Below, in pieces: positions 35,046 through 45,198 of a DNA stretch of 64,000 nucleotides (positions within the stretch are counted from its first letter, which is position 1; the number at the start of each line of letters is the position of its first letter). The translations under genes and the position numbers were made by a program. Origin of the DNA: Lentinula raphanica (lineage: Eukaryota; Basidiomycota; Agaricomycetes; Agaricales; Omphalotaceae); the NCBI GenBank assembly GCA_027919835.1, contig JANVFP010000028.1, positions 124,001 through 188,000 on the forward strand, read 5' to 3'. The notes under the pieces were generated by a model. The model saw only the letters and a program-made list of their open reading frames with translations. It was not told the origin of the DNA and searched no databases.

Positions 35046-35155
35046 GTGGAATGTGTCGATTCGCGACGTGGAACGCGTCGATTCGCAACGTGGAATGTGT
35101 TGATTCGCGACGTGGAATGTGTTGATTCGCGACGTGGAATGCGTCGATTCGCGTC
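35046..35155 (+). repeat. 22-bp tandem repeat, about five units
   Basis: Units of GATTCGCGACGTGGAATGTG(TT) with A/G and C/T variation. Confidence 0.85.
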
Positions 35156-35996
35156 AATTTTACCTATTCAATCAGGACTTCGAGTTCCGGCACTCCCAAC
35201 CCTTACCTCTCTTACTGGAATGAAACAATCTTCAGCAATGCTACTGATTGGTATAATGTGGTATTCTGGATATCGCTCGTCGATTCAAACAAAGAGCCAA
35301 AGCCTTCAACTACTTTGCCCTGTCTTCCACTCCTCCTTACTGGAGCTCTACATCGATCCTTTAGACTTTCACCCTCACGCTGACCCCATCGCGTTCGACT
35401 TAGCGCAACAGCCATTCTGCCCATTCATTTCATATTGGATCTGCACAAAATATCCCAACGTTACCAGTAGTACATTGGAACAACACTCCGGACTCTGAAG
35501 ATTCATGGATACAGCTCGACAAGATCCCGACTGGTCAATAGGTACCATCGTTGGCATCCTCGTGCTCGCTGTTGACGCCAATGTTACGGTGCATTCTCTC
35601 AGGCCTCATTCACCAAGCCCGGCTCATCAAAACGTTCAAGTTCAATGCACACACCCCGTTCAAATGACCACTTGTTCGGGTCATATTTCTCGTCCGGTTG
35701 AACGCCTCAACCCTATCATCTAGCGCGATAGGTTCTCTAGAATGTTCTCAACTATCAGAGGATACGAGGAGATGCCAGTTCATAGATATTCAACGTTGTA
35801 ACTATTATTAAAACGACTCCTGATATACTAAGTAGTTCTATATACTGTGCTCAATAGTGTATGGAGGCTACGGATTTACTCCAGATATGAAAGGGCGGCG
35901 TAGTGAGCAGGTTGAGTAAGCGAGTGGGTCTATAGCGATAGTCAGATCCATTCACAGAGCTAGGTAGGCAGGAGGTTAAACGCACAGATAGTATTG

Positions 35997-37150
35997 TTAA
36001 GCATCTTCGATCTCTGTGTCCTCATTCAAGTCGGGAATTTCCTTGGGCTCTTCTCGTTGGATTTCGTAGACAGTGATAATGTCCTCCACCAGATGATTGA
36101 CGATTTGAGATACATGGGGGAAGTCATGGAACAGGCGCATCTGTTGGACTGTAGCTCTCTTGCAGCTGTCCCTGAGGAGGTTAAAATCTGTGCGTTCGAC
36201 AAGCTGGATAAGACCGTCCCATGTAAGTGGTGGTCTCTCTGGGTGAAGTATATTCGGTGTAATACGCTGATACCATCCAAAGTTCCACCCCTTCTGGCAT
36301 GTCTCCTCGTGGTTTGTCGAGCCAGTGCTGCTAACCAGGGTGTAGGGCCTCACTGCTAGATACCTCCGTCTGATGTCCAGTTCTTCGCGAGTACAAGCAA
36401 TCAGAGGGTACACTTTGCCTATTGTTTGTTCTTCCTCTTTCATGTAGTGAGACAGACGCTTAGGAAGAAGCCGTTCAATAGCGCCCTTGATCCAGTACTT
36501 CACGCCAGGGCGAACGTGGTACATTTGAGCCAGGCGTAGTACCTCGACTGGGTCGAGATTGAGCAAGGGGAGTTTGGGGATTGCAAAAGCTAGAACCGAC
36601 TCCATTTCAAACAGAGAACCCAACTCCAGCAGAGTCAGAATATTTGCGGGAGTAGCTCTGTATTCTGTCAAGGCCCTAAAATATGGTTCAGTAGCGTGCT
36701 ACGTGAAAGGTTATATATCAGAAAAATGCTACATACCGACCATGAAAGAACCTGAGACAGGTACGAAACACCTCAGCAGAGATAGTGTTAGGTAACACGA
36801 TAGGGTTGGCCTCTGTCCCCTCAGTAGAGTCGGGGCTCGTAGGTATATTCAATAAATCGTTCAGAACAGAGGAATAGCGTCCGAGAACATCAACATTTTC
36901 TCTGAAAAGATGGATTTGGGAAGGAATGTTGTTCTAATAAAGTAGTACTGTGGATTAACATGTACATGTCATTGGTTGTTATTTTGACTTACGCTGACTG
37001 CACTCAAGACAATGACTCTGCCAGAGTTCCAGTACTCAGACCTGACCGTCTGAGTAGCCATTGGTGGCTGATAAAATTTTTGAGACAGGCTGAAATAAGA
37101 AATCAGACGATACATACATTATTGTCTTGTGGTTGGTCGCCGTTGGCCAT
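35997..37150 (-). CDS. BTB/POZ-domain protein carried by the transposon, 327 residues
   Basis: Four exons: 37150-37118, 37067-36993, 36933-36737 and 36675-35997 (984 nt). The BTB-like part (about residues 18-130) shows the fungal pattern: SGRVIVLSAVS, IHLFRENVDVLGRYSSVLND (the helix where many BTB proteins read FRVHK..L), NPIVLPNTISAEVFRTCLRF and LTLLELGSLFEMESVLAFAI. The C-terminal half is a helical region found after BTB domains in many agaric proteins, ending in an acidic tail. BTB domains dimerise and recruit chromatin factors or ubiquitin ligases; which applies here is unknown. It is divergently arranged with the DDE gene, 78 bp away, so the two probably share a promoter. Confidence 0.8.
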
Positions 37151-37228
37151 GGTAGAAGAGAAAAAACAAACGATGGGGATTATGTACTCATTTCGCACTT
37201 AAAGCATTGGATTCTAGACGACACATGA
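37151..37228. promoter_or_regulatory. Shared 78-bp divergent promoter of the BTB and DDE genes
   Basis: Only 78 bp separate the two start codons, with no room for two independent fungal promoters. No TATA box is obvious. If the DDE protein starts at the second in-frame ATG (37,247), the gap is 96 bp. Confidence 0.6.
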
Positions 37229-39135
37229 TTGGCTGTGCAAGCTGCCATGCCTCTTCCACCACCACCTCCTGCTGATATTATCAGGTCGCCAAATGTTCTG
37301 GGCGCGTTCAACCTGTTGAACAATCGGTATGAGGCTGCTTGTCACCTTCTCAATAGTGGGAGCTACGAGCTACACCGTGTCAAATTTCACAAGCGAGTTG
37401 TTATGGACCAAGCAGTACACACAATTCCCGCACTGGAAGCTGCAATGTATGATGAGCATCTTCCAGCAGAGTGGATCCATACTATAAGTGATGCGTATGG
37501 CACCTTGATTGCTGAGCTGCTTCATGCAGAAAAAACCGTCAAGGGAAGGTCAGTCATTTCCTTATCAAACATACATCAAACACTACCATATATTATCCTG
37601 TAGTGAATCGATTGGGGTAGACTACCTACAACCTGTGTCTGTTATACGGACTGGCAGACCAGGTCGCCCTCGGAAGGTTATCAACCCAATTTTCTTGCAG
37701 CAGGCCATTGGAAAAGGACGACGTATTTCTATAACTCGTCTTGCAAAGCTGACTGGAGTACATCGACACACCATGCGCCGCTATCTGAAAAGGCATGGAG
37801 TCAATTACAAATTTTCAACACTCACCGATGAACAACTCGACACTATTACCCGGCTTTTCAAAGCATCCAAGGTCAATTCTGGTTTACGCTATCTTCGTGG
37901 GTTCTTGAACATGCACAGTGTTCGAGTGCAACGGAGAAGGGTCATAGAATCCTTACAACGCGTGGATCGCTTAGGACGAGTCATCCGTCATAGGCGCTTG
38001 ATCGAGCGACAGCCGTACAAGGTTTCTAGGCCGAACGCATTGTGGCATATTGATGGCCACCACAAGCTGATTTTCTGGGGAATAGTTATTCATGCCTGCG
38101 TAGATGGTGATTCGCGTACGGTAGGTGCTGAATCTCAGCTTCATCAGCCACCTGCTGATCATACATTGCTCAGGTAACCGGTATACGTGCTAGCTCCAAT
38201 AATCGGGCTTCAACAGTTCTTGACATTTTTCGAGGGGCTACCAACCAGTTTGGATGGCCTTCCAGAGTTCGCCTTGATCGTGGGGGAGAAAACATCTTGG
38301 TTGCTGTCGAAATGATCATGCGTCGGGGTCCGAATCGAGCAAGTGCCATGTGGGGCAACTCACACTTCAGTTCTCGTATTGAACGGACATGGCCCGAAGT
38401 AGGTTCCCAGTTTGCGCGAGGATGGCGGGCATTCTTCCTTCGTCTTGAGCGGCTTCATGGTCTCCAGCGAAACAATCCTCATCATCTATGGCTCCTCCAC
38501 CTTCTCTTTCTTCCGTCTATCAACGACGACTGTCAAGAGTTCATGGAAATGTGGAATTCCCATCCTATTTCAGGCAAAGGTCACGATAAAAGTCCAAACG
38601 TATGTATTTGTATTGGATAGTCCAGTCAATTGGCTGCAAAAAATACTAATCGAGCTTGGATTAGGATATGCGACTCATGGGACAACTACGGAATGGTCTG
38701 TACCGTGATGTCGATAACACGATTCATCCAGAAATTCTTCGATATTATGGTGCCGAAGGCGTTGAAGATACAGAAGAAGCACGAAAGCTTGTTACCGATT
38801 AGATTCGAAAGGAGCAGAGTACTAATTATTACCATGCACCTGTTTCAGTCCCAAAGCATTGGTCGCCATTTTTGGATCAATCGCGAGAAGCTGACTTATT
38901 CGGTAGAATTATGGAGGGATTGGAACGCAGCAACTGGATACCTGTAGACTATTTTCTGACTGAAGATGAATGGGGCGACGATGGCTATCCTTCTTTCGAA
39001 GTTATACCCTATGGTAAACGGGGTCATCGGGAGCTTCAGATTCCCCTTCCTCACCATATTTGGTTTCCTCGTGCATTACAGTGGGCACGGTCTTTACACA
39101 CTATGGATTATATTCTTGATAGTAGAGCCAATTAG
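37229..39135 (+). CDS. Integrase-like DDE core protein, candidate transposase; premature TAG
   Basis: Probable strand-transfer enzyme of the 13.4-kb element. Exons 37229-37548, 37604-38120, 38174-38599 and 38665-39135 (578 codons). Residues about 124-173 hold GRPGRPRK and a helix-turn-helix (ISITRLAKLTGVHRHTMRRY) for DNA binding. The core has WHIDGHHKLIFWGIVIHA (Asp257), RVRLDRGGEN (Asp314) and SRIERTW (Glu349), giving a D, D(34)E triad in the integrase/RNase H fold, followed by PHHLWLLHLLFLPSINDD and HPISGKGHDKSPN. This layout matches eukaryotic 'integrase core domain' proteins known from agarics and some animals rather than retroviral pol. An in-frame TAG at 38,800-38,802 (codon 467) cuts off the last 111 residues, although the frame continues open to 39,135. 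The start could also be 37,247. An intron skipping the stop would need a weak GTGCCG donor, so nonsense mutation is favoured. Confidence 0.82.
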
Positions 39136-39190
39136 ATAGAAAATGTACATAGCTACACATACATATATGGCAAGTGTGCCACCTTTACAT

Positions 39191-39454
39191 GGAGTGCGCT
39201 GCTTATAAGGACTGAAGTGCGCTACTTGTTCTGGAGTGCGCTATTTGCTCTGGAGTGCGCTACTTGCTCTGGAGTGCGCTAGTTGTATGATGTGGAGTGC
39301 GCTAGTAAAACCTCAGCGCGCAGCAATACATGAGTGCGCAAAATATATATATATAAGCCAGGAGTTCTGGCCAAAAAGGAGTTGATTTTGATAAGGATGA
39401 GGCGCAGAGGAGTATATAAGGCGCTAATAATAATAGTACAAAAGGAACGTCATA
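39191..39454 (-). repeat. Right terminal inverted repeat with 19-bp array
   Basis: The array at 39,191-39,303 holds about six units complementary to the left array. From there to 39,454 the sequence is the inverse of the left end, ending GGAACGTCATA. Confidence 0.88.
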
Positions 39455-39461
39455 CGGGCCA
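39455..39461. repeat. Target-site duplication CGGGCCA, right copy
   Basis: Perfect direct repeat of 26,049-26,055. Confidence 0.85.
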
Positions 39462-39578
39462 AAATCTTTGGTTTCAGATGCGTTGAAATAACGCTTCTGC
39501 GTTCGTATCCAGACGCAGGCGCGTCAGCAAGATCTACGGTACTGAGTATGATTACTTATGATATGAACAGGTACTCAC

Positions 39579-39920
39579 GTATATAAACAGACATGTCTCC
39601 TCAGTGTTGCCTCTCCTGGGTGGGATGTAGAAGGTGGAAACACCGTCTACGCGGTTGTGGACTCGCAGAAATGACGGGAAACATCTACCCCCTGAAAATG
39701 TCACTCTTGCTGACGACAAGTTCGAAGCAGAGGATTCATAAACACGCCAGGGTATCCGTAGAACACACCGACAACTGTGAGGCCTTTCCGGACCTCCCGA
39801 AGCATGATCTGATGTGAAAAAATGGTCGCTGACAGTCATAAGTATAGAGGACTTGATCCCACCTCAGAAATTCGCGTGCTAATGTCCACCCTGCTCTTGC
39901 CATTGTCATAAATGGTTACG
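39579..39920 (-). pseudogene. Relic of a borosin-type peptide backbone N-methyltransferase precursor
   Basis: Borosins are fungal ribosomal peptides in which a tetrapyrrole-methylase-fold domain methylates the backbone of its own C-terminal core peptide. Here, reading the minus strand, an exon end at 39,863 carries YDNGKSR; after a 54-nt intron (39,862-39,809) comes [20 protein letters not shown], the signature strand-loop of this methylase family. The frame stops at about 39,701. Some 60 bp further a different frame shows GVSTFYIPP, another family motif that should lie well over 100 residues later. So a large internal part is deleted and frames are broken. The core peptide was not found. The gene lies directly against the 13.4-kb transposon. 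Confidence 0.75.
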
Positions 39921-42900
39921 ATCGGGTACATGAAGGAGCAAAGACGATAGGGCAATGGTGGAAATACTGGCCGGGTAAGGTGAAGATACATCTTCTTGAA
40001 TAGCAGGCTCGCTGTGCAAAATAATTACGATGATGAGAATGCTGCAATGAGAGAATCTTTCAATATAACGAGAAGAGGGTGAAGCAAACAGAAGACTGAC
40101 CTTGAGATAATTCTTTTCGAAGATTTTCATAGTTTTAGGTCGTTGCGGACCAAGGAGCGGTCACTCACAGAAGGTTTGCAGCACTAGCAGCTTACTTCGA
40201 ATAACTGTGGACCATAGTATCATCGAGGCCGGAAGAAAGACCATAATTTCATTAGCTACGATGTGCAATACAAAAGCCCGCCTTGTACAAACACTCGAAG
40301 TTACATTCAAACTATATATCATCATCAAGCTCAGTGTCCGAGTTCGGCTGCCCCGCTAGAGCCCATTGCTCAAAACCAGTAATCTCCTTTGAGTCCATCG
40401 AGAGCTGTTCGGAAAGTGCAGGGGGTAATTGTTCAAGGTATCGTCGATGATAGACATCAGCAAAATTGCACAAATAAAATAATGGGAATATAACATGTAA
40501 CAGACCTTATAACTGGCTGTAACAATGTTCACACATATTATTGGTGTAATAATAAGAATATAATATGCTGAAATGTGTAACAATCAGCTGTAAGAATTGC
40601 AACTCATTATTGCAAGTAAGAGCATATTATTACAGTGGTATCACGAAATTATAACAAGTTTATATTGATTGCTTGTTTGCGAACTCTCTACCACAGAATC
40701 TACAATCAAACATTATGCAGGTGAGGAGGTTGGGATTGAAGGAAGACATCGAGATCAACAGACTTCGAAATTTTCATCATGGTGTCTGTGGTTTGGAGGT
40801 GAAAACCGCTATTGTTCTAGTTTACTGTACTTATATGAAAGACGTAGATCGCGAGGACGACAACAATGACAGTGTCGTTATTTACTTCAACAACCACAGG
40901 TTCTTGATGCGAAATCAGAAGCCGGACACGAACACAGAATGTTTAAGAAGGAAGGGGGTGATGGGGAACAAGCTTGCGTTGTGGTTAAATGTAGAGGTTG
41001 AGGTTGAAAGGGAAGTAGAAACCGGACCAGTTGTCTGCGAGGAAGCGAGATTGTTGTTGTCAGAACCTTTTCCAAGTTCTAGGTTGAATTTGTTTCTCTG
41101 TTGAGTTTGTCTGTATCAAAATTCATGGCAGAAGAAAACTAGCTTTGGAAGGAAGCGCGTCACCGCTCTGTGGATAGGGTGATCCCATTAGAAAAGTTCC
41201 CCACATTTAGGGCTAATGCGTCTGCCTTTTCCTGTCGGCAAGCAAACAAAAGAAGAAAACCTCTCACCTTCTCACCTTTCTTGATCCACAAGGACAACGG
41301 CAATAGGATCATCCCATTCAACGAGGATGGAGAACTCAGCAAATAACCATACCCATGGCCGCGAGTATGGATATACGACTACAACGGTCGATGGACATAC
41401 CGACGAGGAACCTTAGGAAGCCGTAGACACCAGCAGAGCCTTGCCTAGCTGAGGGGCTGGGCGTCTGCTGGGTTCTCACCGGTGACTGAGAAGAATGGCA
41501 ATAGAGAAGGATTTGGACAGAAGGCAAGAAGGTCGTAGGTTCGCGCCTGAGAGATTGAATTTGAAAGAAGGTCCAACGCTGTTGGTCATCGCTGTTGCTC
41601 GACGAAGAACAAGAAGTGGTCGACCGACTGTTGAACGTCGACTTGTGATTTTTGTTGTTGATTGTCACATGGGCCGTGACGCGGACACGATTTATAGAGC
41701 CTTCCGGTATGAATTCACGCGTGTCACATCTTGGCCTCGTACTCTCATCACAGCTCAACCACCAAAGCAAAAGCCTCGTCTCAAATATGCATCAACCATC
41801 TCCACCTACTACTTCTTAAATTTCTTCAAGGGCTCAGCGCTCCTGCCTCATCATCCCGTACTCAAATCTCAACCATTGTTAATAATTTAATCAAGCAAGC
41901 ACATATAAACCTTGTGGAGGAGGGTGGCCAAGATGAAGATGAGGACAAAGAGGAAAAGTCTCGGAGGAGCGAGCGAGCGTACGTGTCGCCTTATCTTTTC
42001 CTAACATTACCTAACATCAGGACAGTCCGATTGATGCAGTTACTTCGTAATCCGGATGCAGGTATATCCAACTGCATATATGCACAATTGCCTTTCTCAA
42101 CAGAGGATGATAAAGGATTAGGGTGTGTCGTTGGACGCAGTTGACAAGACAGATGTTGAGTTGTGTCCTCGAAGATGCTACAACGGTGGTTGATAATTTG
42201 TCTAACCCATTTTGACATTCAGGACTCTTCATCACAAACGCGTCGCACGTACGGGCTGTAGTAGCATACGAACAAGCAACGAGAGGCAAGATGTTCGCGT
42301 TACGATCCTTTCACTGATGACAGCTCCTGCTCAGGCTCCTATCTACCGAAACATGGAAGGTCCAGCACCTCAAGATCATCACCTGCGATGGCGGCTTCAT
42401 GTTTCGTTCGCTTGAAGTCCGGGGTTGGTGGGGTAGGATGAGTGCAGTGAAGGCATCTAGCCTCGTGGTTGTTTACCATTAGGCCAGTTCGCACTCTACT
42501 CCCTGCAGAAACTACATATCTTACCTAGAACACCAATGCCAGTCCTAAGTCACCGCGCCCCAATCTTTCCACCTTGGCTCAATCCGGATCTCACGATAGA
42601 CCATACCTCGAGAGTGCGCGCCTTTTCCTGATCTTCTCATCCTTGTACTTTTACTCACAACTCATAGTTCTTACAACCCACAACTGCTTGAAACGCTTTT
42701 GATGAGGACAAGGAGACAACTTGCCCTTCCGCAACTCTCAATCCAGACTCGGTCTATAAAAATAGCGACGATCGCAATGGTGGCGGCAAGTTTTTCTCTC
42801 ATCTCATGTGTATCGTCAATTCCATTCAGCCCATTGCTGACCTTCTTCTAGAAACTTCATTCGCCTTTGATGGGAAGATCAGCGTTCAGAGGAATCTCCT

Positions 42901-43390
42901 CTCCCCAGATGCGTGCTTGATGAGTACACTTCTGCTTCTCTCTGAATGCATACAATCCTCAAATCCCTCTGTTAGTCGGAATTGATGATGAAATTGATGA
43001 CATGTTCCTCATGCAGGGGAGGGTCTGGTGTAACTACATACCTACAAGTCGAAGGTGAGTAACTTGTTGGCGTCACTTCGAAATGCTCATTGACCATGCC
43101 TCTTCTAGGGTGGACTCATTTGCATGTCTTTCCAAGGCAATGACATCGTGTGCGCATTTGCGACGAATAAGGCCGTGAATGATTATTGAGAGTCGAAGAA
43201 AATGGGTTTGGAAGTGGGAAGGTGGTTGTATTTTTCTTTCTCTCTTCGTGCATCCTCCGATTCATATGCCGAGCAATGTCCATCTTGCATTTTTACCAAT
43301 CCTGTTTATACTGTTTATATGTACTAGACCTGCTCAATAAATGCATAATTTGTTGTTATGGATTCAAATGGATAAGTTTCCGCTACTGAT
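39921..43390. other. No supported gene
   Basis: Open frames of 100-145 codons at 40,673-41,104 and 41,495-42,144 (plus) and 41,336-41,770 (minus) lack motifs and have poor splice support. The first 250 bp may include further 5' remnants of the borosin gene. AT-rich tracts lie at 40,440-40,660. Confidence 0.4.
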
Positions 43391-43637
43391 ATTTGTTGAA
43401 AAGGGCTGTTATGTGTTATAATCTACCTGGAATCTGTTATAACTACCTGGAATCTGTAATAATGTCCTGTAAGTATGGCAGTGTGTTATAGCGGATTGCA
43501 AGTCTGCTATAGCGGATGACAGCTCTGCTATAGCAGATGACACATGTGTTATAACACTGTTATTACAGCGCTATAAAGGGAACCTCAGAGAAATAATGTC
43601 CTGCTACCGTGACAGGGATTATAACGAATAACAGGGA
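43391..43637. repeat. GTTATA-rich imperfect repeat tract
   Basis: Short imperfect repeats: CTACCTGGAATCTGTTATAA twice (43,422-43,460) and GCTATAGC(G/A)GATGACA three times (43,490-43,545), followed by CAGGGATTATAA twice (43,611-43,640). It lies at the 3' end of the next gene and may be its terminator region or the edge of an unrecognised repeat. Confidence 0.55.
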
Positions 43638-45174
43638 TTATAATGGGGTTATATTTTCTGTGCTATTTTGCTGATGGAGGGAGCGAGGTAGACCTTTCTT
43701 AACCGTCCGGATGCTTCTCTGTTCCGACCTCACACGGACATGTTTTGGCCGCGGCAATGCTTTCTTGCCCAAAAGACGTGATTGATTCTTCGACATCTCT
43801 TTGGCACGCTGGTCGAGGTCTACCATCATAGGTGTTTTGATCCACTGTCGATAATGTGGGACAGTGACCAGGAGAGCGTCCTCGGGCCCTGACTCCTCTG
43901 ATGACTGGCCTTCTGCACCAAGCACATGGAGTACCTCTTTGGTGCGCTGAAGGTTGCTCCGTTCGAGACCATTGAGAGTTGGGGCTGCCAGCAGCAAGTC
44001 TACATCCTTCTTGCGCCGTTCGAACTTCTGAAATTGATATCAGCTTCCACTGGAATTAGGAATTGATGGAAAACTTGCCTGATTCTTCCGGGTGTTCAAG
44101 CGAGTATCTATCGTACGACGTTCGTTATATTCTGTGGCGCGGGTACAGGCCTCCGCCGGTGTTTCTGCCTTGTTACCTATGAGGCGTGGATGGAAACGAG
44201 CCCACGAGACTTGGGCCTGTCCGATGTAGTCCCATAACATGGCGCATTGTACATCCACATCCAAGTCACAGATCTGATAGTGAAGCTCTGACCTCTCGAT
44301 AGGAACACGCTGTAGGATGTTGTCAATAACAGCTTTGTTCCATCTCGATCGCCTATAGTTCGTGCCGAAATGGAGAGTGTAAGCTGTATCGTCATTGGGA
44401 CCAGGACCAGTTCCATCTTCGAATGTGTCTGCAATGGCATCCTCGATGGGAGTATAATGTTGGTAAGTATTGATTATGTCTTGACCAGTAGCGGAATGAA
44501 AGCATCTTCGCATAAGTGCCTACAACGGGCTGAGAGATTTCTGTGCGGTGGGAGTATAGACAAGTACATGCCCTCCATGCTCGCTTGTCATCGTCACTTA
44601 TAGTGTCGAGTCCATTCCTCTTGAGATGCTTCCTGTGAGCGACACTTCCTAATTTGGGCATCTGATTCTTTCTCTTGCCACTACGAGGTGTCGTCGAGGA
44701 GGAATTCTGACTTGGAGTGGCTTGCGCTGCGAAGGCAGCAGCAACAGCCTCCCTTATAATGGCATGGATATCCACACCATAACCGTGAGGAGGTGAACCA
44801 GAAGAAGTAGGAGTAGAGCCGGAAGCAGAAGTCGAGCCGGAAGCAGAAGTCGAACTGGAGGCAGAAGTCGAGCTGGAGGCAGGAGTCGAGCTGGAAGCAG
44901 GAGTCGGACCGGAAGCAGGAGTCGGACCGGAAGCAGGAGTCGGACCAGGAGCAGGAGTCGGACCAGAAGCAGGAGTCGGACCAGAAGCAGGAGTCGGACC
45001 AGAAGCAGGAGTCGGACCAGGAGCAGGAGTAGGACCAGAAGCAGGAGTAGGACCTGAAGGGGAAGTAGAGCCAAATGAAGGCATGGAATCGGAGGAAGGC
45101 GCGTTGTTATTGGCAGGGTCCCAGTCCATGTCCTCACCTTCCGGAGTGTTCCCATTCGAAGAAGAGGAAGTCAT
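43638..45174 (-). CDS. Unrecognised protein with SGPTPA repeats, 477 residues, GC-AG introns
   Basis: Exons 45174-44572, 44519-44079 and 44027-43638 (1,434 nt). Residues about 37-110 are hexapeptide repeats of the SGPTPA type turning into SSTSA units. Next comes a basic patch (PRSGKRKNQMPK), then an apparently folded part with RRCFHSATGQDII, YTLHFGTNYRRSRWNKAVID and VSWARFHPRLIGNKAETPAE. The C-terminal exon is basic. Both introns seem to start with GC: GCAAGT at 44,078 (a good GC-AG donor) and GCATGT at 44,571 (weaker; the nearby GT gives the wrong phase). With these, all phases match. Function unknown. Head-to-tail with two other minus-strand unknown genes. Confidence 0.6.
44817..45065 (-). 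repeat. 18-bp coding minisatellite
   Basis: About 13 units of GGAGTCGGACCAGAAGCA with variants, encoding the SGPTPA/SSTSA repeat. Phase-preserving unit length (18 bp) fits a translated repeat. Confidence 0.85.
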
Positions 45175-45198
45175 CGCAGGTGGATTTCGAGGCCTCCT

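Larger units (their letters stand above)
34160..35996. other. Transposon spacer without a supported gene
   Basis: Open frames of 100 and 150 codons (34,580 and 35,046, plus) have no motifs, and the second runs through a tandem repeat. A perfect hairpin and a 22-bp repeat lie here and are listed separately. Confidence 0.5.
26056..39454. mobile_element. 13.4-kb DNA transposon carrying DDE, BTB, TET/JBP-like and unknown genes
   Basis: Both ends are inverted: TATGACGTTCCTTT at the left, its complement at the right, with similarity continuing for about 250-300 bp through AGCGCC, CTCATCCTTATCAAAATCAA and TTTTTGGCCAGAACTC into arrays of a 19-bp motif. Outside lies a perfect 7-bp direct repeat, CGGGCCA. 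Cargo from left to right: charged unknown gene (minus), TET/JBP-like dioxygenase (minus, split by an LTR element), repeat-rich spacer, BTB gene (minus) and DDE-core gene (plus). Without the nested LTR element and its extra 5 bp it would be 10.6 kb. The DDE gene is the obvious transposase candidate. TET/JBP genes are known passengers of KDZ-type transposons in basidiomycetes, but no KDZ transposase is visible here. The superfamily is therefore open. Confidence 0.88.

Noticed and set aside
26056..39454. Assignment of the large transposon to the KDZ (Kyakuja-Dileera-Zisupton) group because of the TET/JBP-like gene
   Set aside because: No Cys-rich KDZ transposase can be found in any frame; the DDE core present is integrase-like and the target duplication is 7 bp.
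26056..39454. Starship-type giant element
   Set aside because: No tyrosine recombinase (DUF3435-type) gene is present and the element has clear inverted repeats with a DDE gene.
39542..39578. A 37-nt intron joining the borosin relic to the transposon junction
   Set aside because: Too short for a normal fungal intron, and the exon phases on either side do not agree; the region is treated as decayed.
40455..40480. Short similarity of the CATCAGCAAAATTGCACA stretch to the 3' end of the SGPTPA-repeat gene in inverse order, as if a transposon end pair
   Set aside because: Only about 18 bp match and the surrounding sequence is unrelated; likely chance in AT-rich DNA.
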